NCBI GenBank assembly: GCA_949292025.1
Contig: CASEYC010000072.1
Location: forward strand, 1 to 64,000
DNA length: 64,000 nucleotides
From: an uncultured Bacteroides sp.
GTDB taxonomy: Bacteria; Bacteroidota; Bacteroidia; Bacteroidales; Bacteroidaceae
Direction: 5' to 3'
Positions 42,572 to 51,329 of the stretch are shown here, piece by piece. Under the pieces are notes generated by a model. That model saw only the letters and a list, made by a program, of their open reading frames with translations, ran no database searches and had not been told where the DNA came from. The translations under genes and the position numbers were made by a program. The first letter of the stretch is position 1; each line of letters opens with the position of its first letter.

Positions 42572-43942
42572 ATGAGATATACTTCTTTCAGTAAAACGGA
42601 ACGATTGATGGGGGTATTTGCCTGCCTGTTCTTGTTCTTTTTGGCGTCTTGTGAGACGGACACCTATTTGCTTCGTCCCCAATCTTCTTATTATTATGGC
42701 GATGCCGCCACGAGAGGGATAACGGGACATTTTCCCCGCCATTTCTTCGACAATACGGTTGCAAGGCTGGATACAGTCGTCATGGTTTTGCAAAAAATGG
42801 AAGCAGATACGCCGTTCGTTGCTAGGTTTGAGGAGAATTATGGCCTGCCGCTGTGGAATGCCGTTTATGCTTTGGCGGATGAAGATGTGACCTGTTTTTT
42901 GGTGCCTTTGTGGAAGCCGGATGCAGAAAAGAAGATTGAAGCTTTATGGTTTTTCCGTATAGCGGATGGCCGGATGAAGTTCTTCCCGTTGAGCAGGACT
43001 TCAATACAAGGGGAGGAACAAAGTTTCATCTTTGACCTGCTGGCTTATCAAGCCTTTGGCATGAATAATGCTGAACAACTTGTTTTTGAGAAGGCAGAAA
43101 CTCCTCAAACCCGGATGTATATCACCTTCACGGAGTGTTGGGATGTATATACCGGCACGGAAGCCCATTTGGAATACAGCTATACGAACTGTATAGACCG
43201 TACTTATTGGATTCAAGATTCAAGCATTCCGCCACTTGGAGGAGGAACGGGGACTGGCGATGTGTTATATCCTGGGAATGATGGCGGAGGTAGTGGATCA
43301 CCATCTGGTAGTTCCAAGGCGAAATCCATATTCCAGAATGACTCGTTGGACAAGAGTGTCTGGGAGAAAGTTGAAGATTTGATAGAAGAAATCATTGAGG
43401 ATTGTATGGGTGGGAACTTGTATAATGCAGTAAAGGATTTCTTAGATGGGGAGAAGATAAATTTTCAGTTGACAGATGATAAAGATAGTTCCTACAGTCC
43501 AAGCAAGAAGTCTATCTTTTTATCTAAAAATGATATGTTGAGTGGAACCCTATTGCATGAGTTGTTTCATGTCTATCAAGTCAAACAATCAAGTGATAAC
43601 ATTTCTTCCATGAACAAAGAGATAGAAGCTCACCTTGCTCAATATAAATATTTGAAGAAACATAACAGATTGGATGATATTCCTAAAAAAAATTTTGATG
43701 GCAGATGGAGAGCAGTCCAATCAATAGATGAAAACATAGATAATAATGGGAATTTTATAAGGGGAGACTCTGTTAGTAATGAATTATATGCATTTCAAAG
43801 AGAATTGTTTGAAACCCAGTTTGAATATAATGTTGTAGCTGCATTTCGCAAATTTGGCTACAATGAAGCTGCTTATAATTCAAATCTAAGCATAGAGCAG
43901 AACTTTTTAAATATAAAAGATTTAACTATAAATTGCAATTAA
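42572..43942 (+). CDS. Lipoprotein with C-terminal HELFH metallopeptidase-like domain (candidate effector)
   Basis: This 456-residue protein has a lipobox (LASC, C27), an N-terminal domain (about 30-215), a Gly/Ser-rich linker (about 225-250; GGGTGTGDVLYPGNDGGGSG) and a C-terminal domain whose HELFHVYQ segment (H329, E330, H333) is the HExxH zinc-protease signature. The C-terminal part, from about 43330, is much AT-richer than the N-terminal part, as expected of a swapped module. Five small secreted paralogues follow directly. I do not recognise the family; a surface toxin or contact effector is inferred. A plain lipoprotein protease is the alternative. Confidence 0.6.
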   Translation: MRYTSFSKTERLMGVFACLFLFFLASCETDTYLLRPQSSYYYGDAATRGITGHFPRHFFDNTVARLDTVVMVLQKMEADTPFVARFEENYGLPLWNAVYALADEDVTCFLVPLWKPDAEKKIEALWFFRIADGRMKFFPLSRTSIQGEEQSFIFDLLAYQAFGMNNAEQLVFEKAETPQTRMYITFTECWDVYTGTEAHLEYSYTNCIDRTYWIQDSSIPPLGGGTGTGDVLYPGNDGGGSGSPSGSSKAKSIFQNDSLDKSVWEKVEDLIEEIIEDCMGGNLYNAVKDFLDGEKINFQLTDDKDSSYSPSKKSIFLSKNDMLSGTLLHELFHVYQVKQSSDNISSMNKEIEAHLAQYKYLKKHNRLDDIPKKNFDGRWRAVQSIDENIDNNGNFIRGDSVSNELYAFQRELFETQFEYNVVAAFRKFGYNEAAYNSNLSIEQNFLNIKDLTINCN

Positions 43943-43943
43943 C

Positions 43944-44519
43944 ATGAGAACATTTTTATTTCTTTTTTCCTTGTGCATGGCCATTACAGCCTTTGCTCAA
44001 GATGACTCCTCTTGGGAAGTCAACCATTACGAGCATACCCGAACCTTTGTGGAAGAGGGGTATACCTACCAGTGCGACGTGAAATATGGGTATGTCACGC
44101 TTTATAATGCGGCGAACCAATGGACGTATGCCGACCAGATAGACAATCGGACGGGAAAGCTTTATACTTCCAATTTGGGAGAAAATGACGTGTTTGAGAT
44201 GAGCGATGAAACAGCCAAGGCGATTATACGCATCGTTAATCAATCTTTCTCCCAAGAGGAAGCCCGCCGGATTACGGATAACGGTTTTATGCTTACCCTG
44301 TTCTTCAGTCCTGTGACCGGTGACCTAGCAGAGGTCTGCTTTAATTTCTCTATTTTCAGAGATTCCGCCCGGATTCCGATTTCTTATTATCGGGACATAG
44401 AACTTCAGCTGAAGGAGCAGGTTCATGTCAAGGTTCTGGAGGGTGGCAAACATCTGACTTATCTGATGACTTGTGTGACTCTTGCCCCTGAAGGCCGCCT
44501 ATCCGTGATGCAACCATGA
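43944..44519 (+). CDS. Small secreted protein, tandem family member 1
   Basis: This 191-residue protein has a signal peptide (ends ITAFAQ) and a conserved core: DDSSWEVNHYEHTRTFVEEG, then YQCD, VTLYN, WTYADQID and ISYYRDIELQLKEQ. It starts one base after the HELFH lipoprotein gene stops, so it belongs to the same operon. It is almost identical to member 4. Function unknown; the position after a candidate toxin suggests immunity. Confidence 0.6.
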   Translation: MRTFLFLFSLCMAITAFAQDDSSWEVNHYEHTRTFVEEGYTYQCDVKYGYVTLYNAANQWTYADQIDNRTGKLYTSNLGENDVFEMSDETAKAIIRIVNQSFSQEEARRITDNGFMLTLFFSPVTGDLAEVCFNFSIFRDSARIPISYYRDIELQLKEQVHVKVLEGGKHLTYLMTCVTLAPEGRLSVMQP

Positions 44520-45070
44520 AAATCTTCCCATTCCTTTTATCCCTGTGGATTACTTCGGCCTTTGCCCAAGATGACTCCTCTTGGGAGGTCAACCATTACG
44601 AGCATACCCGAACCTTTGTGGAAGAAGGGTATACCTATCAGTGCGATATCAAGCACGGGTATGTCACTTTATATAACAAAGATAATAAATGGACATACGC
44701 CGACCAGATAGACAAGCGTACTGGGAAGATTTATACTACGAATCTCGAGTCATCTACACCAGTGGACGAGGATAGCGTTAATGCCATGTTGAGCATCATC
44801 GATCAAGCTTTTTCTCGTGAGGAGGCACAACGGATTGCAGATGATAGCTTTATGATTATCTTGTTTATCAGCCCAATTACAGGGAAAGTGGAAGAAGTTT
44901 GCTATAATTTCTTTGTTTTTGATGCATGCGCTAAAATACCCTTATCTTACTATCGTGATATTGAAATGAAGATGAAAGAGAAAATTCATATTCAACTAAC
45001 GGAAGAGGACAAGCATCTGAATTTTATTTTACTTGCAGGCAATCATACCCCTATCGGTCGTCCCGAATAA
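44516..45070 (+). CDS. Small secreted protein, tandem family member 2
   Basis: This 184-residue protein has a signal peptide (MKIFPFLLSLWITSAFAQ) and the family core (SWEVNHYEHTRTFVEEGYTY, WTYADQIDKRTGKIY, LSYYRDIEMKMKEK). Its ATG overlaps the stop of member 1 by 4 bp, so translation is coupled. The middle and C-terminus are diverged from member 1 and closer to member 3. Confidence 0.6.
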   Translation: MKIFPFLLSLWITSAFAQDDSSWEVNHYEHTRTFVEEGYTYQCDIKHGYVTLYNKDNKWTYADQIDKRTGKIYTTNLESSTPVDEDSVNAMLSIIDQAFSREEAQRIADDSFMIILFISPITGKVEEVCYNFFVFDACAKIPLSYYRDIEMKMKEKIHIQLTEEDKHLNFILLAGNHTPIGRPE

Positions 45071-45076
45071 TTAGCT

Positions 45077-45634
45077 ATGAGACTTTATCTGTTTATTTTG
45101 TTCTTGTGTGCGGCCATTGCAGCCTTTGCCCAAGACGACACCTCTTGGGAAGTCAACCACTACGAGAAGACCCGAACCTTTGTGGAAGACGGGTATACCT
45201 ATCAGTGCGACGTGAGATATGGTTCTGTGACGCTCTATAACAAGGCGAATCGTTGGACGTATGCCGATCAGATAGACAAGCGCACCGGGAAAATCTATGT
45301 GGCAAATTCGGATGCCTCTCCAGGTATTGGGGAGGAAAATGCCCGGATTATGTTGGATATTATAAATAATGCTTTTACAAAAGAAGAAGCTAAGCGAATC
45401 ACGGATAATGGTTTTATGTTTTTGCTTTTCATGAATCCGCAGACAGGGGATGTGGAGGAAGTCTGCTTTGGTTTTGCAACCTTCAATGATTGCGCTAAGA
45501 TTCCGTTATCGTATTATCGAGATATCGAGTTGAAGATGAAGGCACAAATACATGCCAAACTCACAGAAGAGGATAAGTACGTAAATTTCATTATGGCAGG
45601 TGGGGTTCATGCGCCAACCGGTCGCCCCGAATAA
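45077..45634 (+). CDS. Small secreted protein, tandem family member 3
   Basis: This 185-residue family member has a signal peptide (LCAAIAAFAQ) and the core SWEVNHYEKTRTFVEDG. It ends VNFIMAGGVHAPTGRPE, an ending also visible in degenerate form in member 5. It lies 6 bp after member 2. Function unknown. Confidence 0.6.
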   Translation: MRLYLFILFLCAAIAAFAQDDTSWEVNHYEKTRTFVEDGYTYQCDVRYGSVTLYNKANRWTYADQIDKRTGKIYVANSDASPGIGEENARIMLDIINNAFTKEEAKRITDNGFMFLLFMNPQTGDVEEVCFGFATFNDCAKIPLSYYRDIELKMKAQIHAKLTEEDKYVNFIMAGGVHAPTGRPE

Positions 45635-45640
45635 TGTGTT

Positions 45641-46216
45641 ATGAGACTTTATCTATTTCTTTTTTCCTTGTGTGTGGCTGTCACAGCCTTTGCCCAAGAT
45701 GACTCCTCTTGGGAAGTCAATCACTACGAAAAGACCCGGACCTTTGTGGAAGACGGGTATACCTATCAGTGCGACGTGAAATATGGGTATGTCACGCTTT
45801 ATAATGCGGCGAACCAATGGACGTATGCCGACCAGATAGACAATCGGACGGGAAAGCTTTATACTTCCAATTTGGGTGAAAATGACGTGTTTAAGATGAG
45901 CGATGAAACAGCCAAGGCGATTATACGCATCGTTAATCAATCTTTCTCCCAAGAGGAAGCCCGCCGAATTACGGATAACGGTTTTATGCTTACCCTGTTC
46001 TTCAGTCCTGTGACCGGTGATCTGGCAGAGGTCTGCTTCAATTTCTCTATTTTCAGAGATTCCGCCCGGATTCCGATTTCTTATTATCGGGATATAGAAC
46101 TTCAGCTGAAGGAACAAGTTCATGTCAAGGTGCTGGAGGGAGGAAAACATTTGACTTATCTGATGTCTTGTGTGACCCTTGCCCCTGAAGGCCGCCTATC
46201 CGTGATGCAACCATGA
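45641..46216 (+). CDS. Small secreted protein, tandem family member 4
   Basis: 191 residues, differing from member 1 at only about a dozen positions, mostly in the signal peptide and first 30 residues. From about residue 45 to the end the two are nearly identical in DNA as well, which points to recent duplication or gene conversion. It lies 6 bp after member 3. Confidence 0.6.
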   Translation: MRLYLFLFSLCVAVTAFAQDDSSWEVNHYEKTRTFVEDGYTYQCDVKYGYVTLYNAANQWTYADQIDNRTGKLYTSNLGENDVFKMSDETAKAIIRIVNQSFSQEEARRITDNGFMLTLFFSPVTGDLAEVCFNFSIFRDSARIPISYYRDIELQLKEQVHVKVLEGGKHLTYLMSCVTLAPEGRLSVMQP

Positions 46217-46434
46217 AAATCTTCCCATTCCTTTTATCCCTGTGGATTACTTCGGCCTTTGCCAAAGACGACACCTCTTGGGAGGTCAACCATTACGAGC
46301 ATACCCGTACCTTTGTGGAAGACGGTTATACCTATCAGTGTGACCTGAATGACCGTATATTTATGAGCTATGTAAGTTTGTTCGTTTGCCTGTTTATGGT
46401 CTGTGGAGTCCATGCTCTCACCGGTCGTCTCTAA
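46213..46434 (+). pseudogene. Truncated tandem family member 5
   Basis: 73 residues. The first 45 match member 2 (same signal peptide, SWEVNHYEHTRTFVEDGYTY); then about 110 residues are missing and it joins a tail resembling the end of member 3 (GVHALTGRL versus GVHAPTGRPE). It overlaps the stop of member 4 by 4 bp, exactly as member 2 overlaps member 1. Probably an internal-deletion product. Confidence 0.7.
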
Positions 46435-46439
46435 AAGCC

Positions 46440-46485
46440 AGAGGCACAAAGCGCGACGGGAAACTCTCCGTGCCTTTGTGCCTCT
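46440..46485. terminator. AGAGGCACAAAG hairpin between convergent genes
   Basis: Perfect 12-bp arms (46440-46451 and 46474-46485) sit in a segment ending CCTTTGTGCCTCTGTG. It likely terminates both the array operon and the GH84 gene. Sequences of this CTTTGTGCCTCTGTG type look like dispersed repeat DNA. Confidence 0.65.
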
Positions 46486-46504
46486 GTGTTTCAATGTATA
46501 GTTC

Positions 46505-49063
46505 TTACTTCGCGATAATCTCAAAGATTTCCACCGCGCCGTCCAGTTGCATCTTGACGGCTCCTTCGGCCACTTCCACTTGGGCGAAAGGAGCGTTGAG
46601 CGTCGTTTCAGCCAATACCTTGCCGTCCTTGTCCAGTTGCTTCAGCGTGACGCCGACGGCGGGCTGGTTCATCAGCAACGTGTAGCTCTTCGTGCCGGGC
46701 ACTACTTCGAAGGCCAGTGTGCCAGTGTTGGCATAGGTTGTGGCCAGGCGTTTGTCGAAGGCATAGAGAGCCTTTTGCGCGTCTGCAGCTTCGATGGCAA
46801 AGCCGATGTTGTCCAGGCGCAGCGGGTTGACATCGAAGGTGCGCACGGCGGCATAGTTCTGCTTTTGGGAGTCCAGGCGGAGCAGGCGCACATAGCGTGC
46901 CTTTACGGGTTCGCCTTTCCAGTCAATGATGTATTGCTTCTGCATGTCGTCTATCAGCGTGGTCCAGTTCTGTCCGTCGGTCGAGTATTGCAGGGCGGCG
47001 TGGTCCAGGTAGTCCACATCGTCCACCGAGTTGCGGCCTTGCAGGATGTGTATTTCCTTCACGTCGATGACGCTGCCCAAGTCCGTGCCAATCCAGGAAT
47101 CCTTCCTTTGGCTTACGCCCGAGGTGTAGAACGTCGTGGAGTCGTTGTCGAACATCAGCTTGGTGAGCGTGCTGCTTGCATTGCGGAAAGAGCCCACACC
47201 TTTGTACATCTGCGGTTTGTAGCCCACGATCTTGACGAGGAATCCGTCGCCCATGTCGTCCATGATGTTGTCGTAGAAGGGTTGCAGCTTCATTGTGCCC
47301 GATTTGTGTGCTTCGTAGGCGGCGCGCTCTTCCGGCGTCATGAGGTTCTGCACATATTGGTTCCAGAACTTGGCATCGTCCTTGCCTTCTCGGTAGATAC
47401 GGCCCAGCTCAATGGCCCGTTTGCCGCGTGTACCCAGTTTGTTGAACTCCGTCAGCCAAGGCTTCAGTTCTTTCAGCAGTCCGGCGTTGTCGCATCCTTT
47501 TTCGATGAGGGCGGGTGCTTTTTCTACGCGGTCGAAATCATTCCAAAGCTCTTGTGCTTTTGCATCGTTCCAGTCGGCCAGGCGGAACGTGGTGGTTTCC
47601 CACGATTCGTCGCGGCGGTAGCCCGTCTCCGTGTCGCCGGAGTGGATGGCAAAGGTGCGGTAGGCTTCCTTGGCTTTCGGCATCAGGTTCTCCAGGCCGC
47701 GCTCCCAGTTGTCCATGGGGTTGTAGGCTTTGATGTTCCAGGCATAGTCGGCCACGCCGTAAAGGGCCAGTTTGGAGGCTTCGCCATATTCCATCGGGTT
47801 GCTCACCAGTCCGCAGAGGTCTTTCTCCGTCAGCGAGGTATCCACGCCGTAGGTCGGTCCTTGCAATACGTATTGGCGGGCATAGTCTGTCACGGGGAAG
47901 TTCCACCAGTAGTAGCCCGGACGCTTGATGCGGCTGTTGAGCCACTCCATGGTCTCGCGGGTCAGGTCGCTGCACACCACGTCGCCTGTGTAGAGTATCT
48001 TGATGGACGGGTCCAGCGTGCGGCCGAAGATGGCCAAGCTGCCCCTTTCAGTCGGGTTGGCCCAAAGGCGCGAGTAGTCCGTGGGGCACATGGTGAGCGA
48101 TTCCACGTCGCCCTTGGCCTGCACGAACTCCTTGGTCAGGCGGTTCAGCAGCTCTGTTTGCTTTACGGGGTTGGTGCCTTCGCCTTCGATGTCGTCAAAG
48201 TAGATGGCAAACGAGCGTACGCCCAGGTCATACATCAGGTTGAACTTGTTCACCAGGTTCTGATAGTCTTCCTCGTTCCACTTGATGTCTTTTCCCGGGT
48301 GGATGGCCCACACGAAGTCCACGTAGTTGCGCTTGCAAGCCTGGATAAGTTCGCTGATTTGTTTGGCTTCGTTTTCCGGATAGGGCAGACGCCAGTTGGG
48401 ACTGCTGTGGTAGGGGTCGTCCTTCGGTCCGTATTGGTAGGTGTTCATCTTGTTCTTGCCGTAGAAATCGATGAGGGAGAGGCGCACTTGGTGTGACCAC
48501 GGCGTGCCGTAGAAGCCTTCCACCACGCCACGGTTGGGCAGGTCGGGCCAGTCGGTGATTTCCACCAGAGGCAATGCTGTCTTGGTGGTTCCGTCCGGGT
48601 TTTGCAGCAGTTGGCGCAGGGTCTGTATGCCGTAGAAGGCTCCCCGCTCGTCATAGCCCAGGATGTTGATCTGGCGGGAGTCGATGGTCAGCGTGTAGGC
48701 TCCGGACACGGGTCTTGCGCCGGCCTTCTCTACCTTTTTGGCATTGACGTCGATGGTCAGCTTGATGCCCTCCTTGGATGTCTTCAGGAAATCCAGCGCA
48801 TGGGCGAATTTTCCTTTCTTGTCCTTCACGTTGAATCCTTCGGTGCAAGGCAGTTGGCCTTCCGTGCCGTTGGTCAGGTTCATCACGTGCGGGGTCGGGT
48901 TGATGACGATGCCCTTGTGGTCTATTTTATGTCCCGGTATTTCCGTGACAATCTGCTTCTCCGAGCGTTGCGACGACAGGTCGAAGCCCGCATCCTGGGC
49001 GGCTAAGTTACCGCATGCCAGTGTGCCTGCCAGGCAGGCAATGAGTGATTTCGTACACTTCAT
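46505..49063 (-). CDS. GH84 beta-N-acetylglucosaminidase (O-GlcNAcase type)
   Basis: This 852-residue secreted enzyme has a signal peptide (ends GNLAAQ) and an N-terminal GH20b-like domain (about 40-165). The TIM barrel starts RGVVEGFYGTPWSHQ and carries the paired catalytic aspartates D290 and D291 (FAIYFDDIEGEG). A helical domain and a C-terminal carbohydrate-binding module (about 600-740) follow. It cleaves terminal beta-GlcNAc by substrate-assisted catalysis, probably from host glycans, and closely resembles the Bacteroides enzyme used as a model for human OGA. Single gene, convergent with the array. Confidence 0.95.
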   Translation of the reverse strand: MKCTKSLIACLAGTLACGNLAAQDAGFDLSSQRSEKQIVTEIPGHKIDHKGIVINPTPHVMNLTNGTEGQLPCTEGFNVKDKKGKFAHALDFLKTSKEGIKLTIDVNAKKVEKAGARPVSGAYTLTIDSRQINILGYDERGAFYGIQTLRQLLQNPDGTTKTALPLVEITDWPDLPNRGVVEGFYGTPWSHQVRLSLIDFYGKNKMNTYQYGPKDDPYHSSPNWRLPYPENEAKQISELIQACKRNYVDFVWAIHPGKDIKWNEEDYQNLVNKFNLMYDLGVRSFAIYFDDIEGEGTNPVKQTELLNRLTKEFVQAKGDVESLTMCPTDYSRLWANPTERGSLAIFGRTLDPSIKILYTGDVVCSDLTRETMEWLNSRIKRPGYYWWNFPVTDYARQYVLQGPTYGVDTSLTEKDLCGLVSNPMEYGEASKLALYGVADYAWNIKAYNPMDNWERGLENLMPKAKEAYRTFAIHSGDTETGYRRDESWETTTFRLADWNDAKAQELWNDFDRVEKAPALIEKGCDNAGLLKELKPWLTEFNKLGTRGKRAIELGRIYREGKDDAKFWNQYVQNLMTPEERAAYEAHKSGTMKLQPFYDNIMDDMGDGFLVKIVGYKPQMYKGVGSFRNASSTLTKLMFDNDSTTFYTSGVSQRKDSWIGTDLGSVIDVKEIHILQGRNSVDDVDYLDHAALQYSTDGQNWTTLIDDMQKQYIIDWKGEPVKARYVRLLRLDSQKQNYAAVRTFDVNPLRLDNIGFAIEAADAQKALYAFDKRLATTYANTGTLAFEVVPGTKSYTLLMNQPAVGVTLKQLDKDGKVLAETTLNAPFAQVEVAEGAVKMQLDGAVEIFEIIAK

Positions 49064-49104
49064 AGTTCTTTTTATTAAGGGGTTATGGTATTTGCATTAG
49101 GCTG

Positions 49105-50601
49105 TCATTTGTATTGGCTCCAGTCCGTGTTGCGCATGTCGCCGCTCTTGGCCAGCTCGGCGTGCATGCCCAGCGAGGCGTAGATGGCGTGCGGCGTCTG
49201 TGCCTTGCCGTCGGTCAGCTTCAGGTAGTCCCAAAGGATGTTCTTGTAGTCCGGGTGCACGCAGTTTTCGATGATGGCCTGGGCACGTTCCTTGGGGCTC
49301 TTGCCGCGCAGGTCGGCCACGCCCTGTTCGGTGACGATGACGTTGACGTCGTGCTCCGTCTGGTCGTGGTGGGATACCATCGGCACGATGGCACTGATGC
49401 GTCCCTCCTTGGCCACGGACGGGCAGGTGAAGATGGAAATGTAGGCGTTGCGCGTGAAGTCGCCGCTGCCGCCGATGCCGTTCATCATCTTCGTGCCGCC
49501 GATGTGCGTGGAGTTCACGTTGCCGTAGATGTCCGCCTCGATGGCCGTGTTGATGGAGATGATGCCCAGGCGGCGCACCACTTCGGGGCTGTTGGAAATT
49601 TCGGACGGGCGCAATACCAGCTTGTCGCGGAAGAAGTCCATGTCATCGTAGATGCCTTGCAGGCAGTCGTTGGTCACGGTCAGCGAGCAGGCGCTGCCGA
49701 ACTTGATGCGGCCCTCGCGGATGAGGCCGATGACCGAGTTCTGGATGACCTCGGTGTACATTTCGAAAGGCGGGATGGTCTTCTCGTGCCCCAGTGCGCT
49801 GAGCACGGCGTTGGCGATGTTGCCCACGCCCGACTGCAAAGGTAAGAAGGTAGAGGGGATGATGCCCCGCTTCATGTCCTGCACGAGGAAGTCGGCCACG
49901 TTCTGCCCGATTTTGTCCGTCAGCGGGTCGCCGGCGGCGAAAGAGCGGGCCTCGTCCGGCCAGTTGGTCTCCACCACGCCGATGATTTTCTTCGGGTCCA
50001 CCTGCACGTAGGGCGTGCCGATGCGGTCGCTGGGCTTGTAGATGGGAATCTCGCGGCGATAGGGCGGGTCGAGGGGTTCGTACACATCGTGCAGGCCCAT
50101 GGCGGCCTTGCTGTGGGCGGCGTTCAGCTCCACGATGACCTTGTCGGCCAGGCGGCAGACGGTGGGGGCGATGCCTCCGGCGGCGGTCAGGTAAATCTTC
50201 CCGTCCGGGGTCACCTCGCAGGCTTCGATGATGGCCACGTCCACCCGTCCCATGAAGCCGTAGCGCAGTTCCTGGGCCATCTGCGAGAGGTGGATGTCAT
50301 TGTAGGCAATCTCGCCGTTGTTCACCGCCGTGCGGAAGTCCTTGTTCGTGGTGTAGGGTGCGCGGTAGCGGATGGCCTTGGCGCGGGACAGGACACCGTC
50401 GCACGAGTCGCCCGTGGACGCGCCCGTGAAGATGCCTATCTGGAAAGGACGACCTGCGGCATGTTCCGCTTCTGCTATCTTGGCCAGTTCGGCCGTGACG
50501 GCCTTGGCCGTTCCTGCGGGGGTGAATCCGCTCAAGCCGATGTTGTAGCCGTGCTTGATGTGGCTGGCAGCTTCTGCTGCCGAAATGTAGTTCAGTGCCA
50601 T
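49105..50601 (-). CDS. Acetyl-CoA hydrolase/transferase, succinate CoA-transferase type
   Basis: This 498-residue cytoplasmic class I CoA-transferase probably moves CoA between succinate and acetyl- or propionyl-CoA in the succinate-propionate fermentation of Bacteroidales. The oxyanion loop (QSGVGNIANAVL), the catalytic Glu segment (EMYTEVIQNSV) and the C-terminal GIGGSGDFTRNAYISIF are visible. Length and motifs fit the YgfH/SCACT-like group. A two-gene transcript with the hypothetical gene upstream (44-bp gap) is possible. Confidence 0.93.
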   Translation of the reverse strand: MALNYISAAEAASHIKHGYNIGLSGFTPAGTAKAVTAELAKIAEAEHAAGRPFQIGIFTGASTGDSCDGVLSRAKAIRYRAPYTTNKDFRTAVNNGEIAYNDIHLSQMAQELRYGFMGRVDVAIIEACEVTPDGKIYLTAAGGIAPTVCRLADKVIVELNAAHSKAAMGLHDVYEPLDPPYRREIPIYKPSDRIGTPYVQVDPKKIIGVVETNWPDEARSFAAGDPLTDKIGQNVADFLVQDMKRGIIPSTFLPLQSGVGNIANAVLSALGHEKTIPPFEMYTEVIQNSVIGLIREGRIKFGSACSLTVTNDCLQGIYDDMDFFRDKLVLRPSEISNSPEVVRRLGIISINTAIEADIYGNVNSTHIGGTKMMNGIGGSGDFTRNAYISIFTCPSVAKEGRISAIVPMVSHHDQTEHDVNVIVTEQGVADLRGKSPKERAQAIIENCVHPDYKNILWDYLKLTDGKAQTPHAIYASLGMHAELAKSGDMRNTDWSQYK

Positions 50602-50645
50602 AATGCTTCTATAGTGTTATTTTTTTCTTATAATGGTTCTCTTGG

Positions 50646-51050
50646 TCAATACTTCCGGTTCAGTATCTCGCTCCAGATGATGGCGCGGCGTGCCTCCTCG
50701 GCGGAGCGGATGCTGTAGTCGGCAGCATCGTTTTCAGCGTTCGGCGTCGCGGCAGGCGGGGGAGCGGTGGCAATGTTCTGTTTAGGCTTTGCTTCCGCGA
50801 AGGCTTGTGCGGCTTTCCGCTTGGCTTTGGGGCGGGGAGGCGCGGCAGGTTCGGGAGCCGGTCCTTCGGGGATGTAGCCGTCATACGTCCGGTCTTTCGG
50901 TTCGTCGGGCAGGGGAGCGGAGGGCGATTCGGGTTGCGGCATGAAGGGGGGCAGGGACGCCTGCTTCTTCCGCGCCTCTTTCTTGGCTTGCCGGATGAAG
51001 GCCACGACCAGCACACCAGCCACCAACAAAAACTTCAAGATGTCTTCCAT
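50646..51050 (-). CDS. Hypothetical membrane-anchored Pro/Ala-rich protein
   Basis: 134 residues: one N-terminal transmembrane helix (ILKFLLVAGVLVVAFI), a basic stretch, a low-complexity Pro/Ala-rich linker and a conserved-looking C-terminal helix (EEARRAIIWSEILNRKY). I do not recognise it. The low-complexity linker makes its other frames open as well, but the helix, the promoter box at 51076-51083 and the C-terminal helix support this frame. Confidence 0.6.
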   Translation of the reverse strand: MEDILKFLLVAGVLVVAFIRQAKKEARKKQASLPPFMPQPESPSAPLPDEPKDRTYDGYIPEGPAPEPAAPPRPKAKRKAAQAFAEAKPKQNIATAPPPAATPNAENDAADYSIRSAEEARRAIIWSEILNRKY

Positions 51051-51075
51051 AAACGTATGTGTTGTTATTTCCGCC

Positions 51076-51083
51076 CAAAGTTA
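51076..51083 (-). promoter_or_regulatory. -7 box TAACTTTG of the Pro/Ala-rich gene
   Basis: An exact consensus match 26 bp before the ATG. Confidence 0.5.
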
Positions 51084-51168
51084 GGAAATTATCCGGTTAA
51101 ATAAAAATTAGGAAACCAAAAATTGAAAAGGGAAAGGAAGTATGTTCGATAATCCGTACAAAGGCATG

Positions 51169-51246
51169 AAAAAAGGGCAGCTTCACAGCTCCCCTTAATC
51201 TTTTTTTAACCTAAACCTTAACTATGAAAAAATCTAATGTTTCTTT
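51169..51246 (-). ncRNA. Candidate ~78-nt small RNA
   Basis: On the minus strand, a TTTG (51281-51284), exactly 20 nt and GACTTTTG (51253-51260) form a near-consensus promoter. About 75 nt downstream stands a terminator hairpin (AAGGGGAGCT / AGCTGCCCTT, 51173-51196) followed by T6. The transcript has no open frame of note. Placed between two same-strand genes that have their own promoters. The family was not identified. Confidence 0.45.
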
Positions 51247-51329
51247 CGGCTGCAAAAGTCGGCATTTATTCTTTTTACGCCAAATTAACCAAAGAAAAAT
51301 AATCTTGCGTTAACACTAATTAAAACGTG

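Noticed and set aside
46547..48496. 649-residue open frame antisense to the GH84 gene
   Set aside because: A shadow of the GH84 gene, whose catalytic motifs are intact.
51223..51312. 29-residue plus-strand ORF starting MKKSNVSFGCK
   Set aside because: It has no ribosome site and is antisense to the better supported small-RNA candidate; the plus strand has no promoter box for it.
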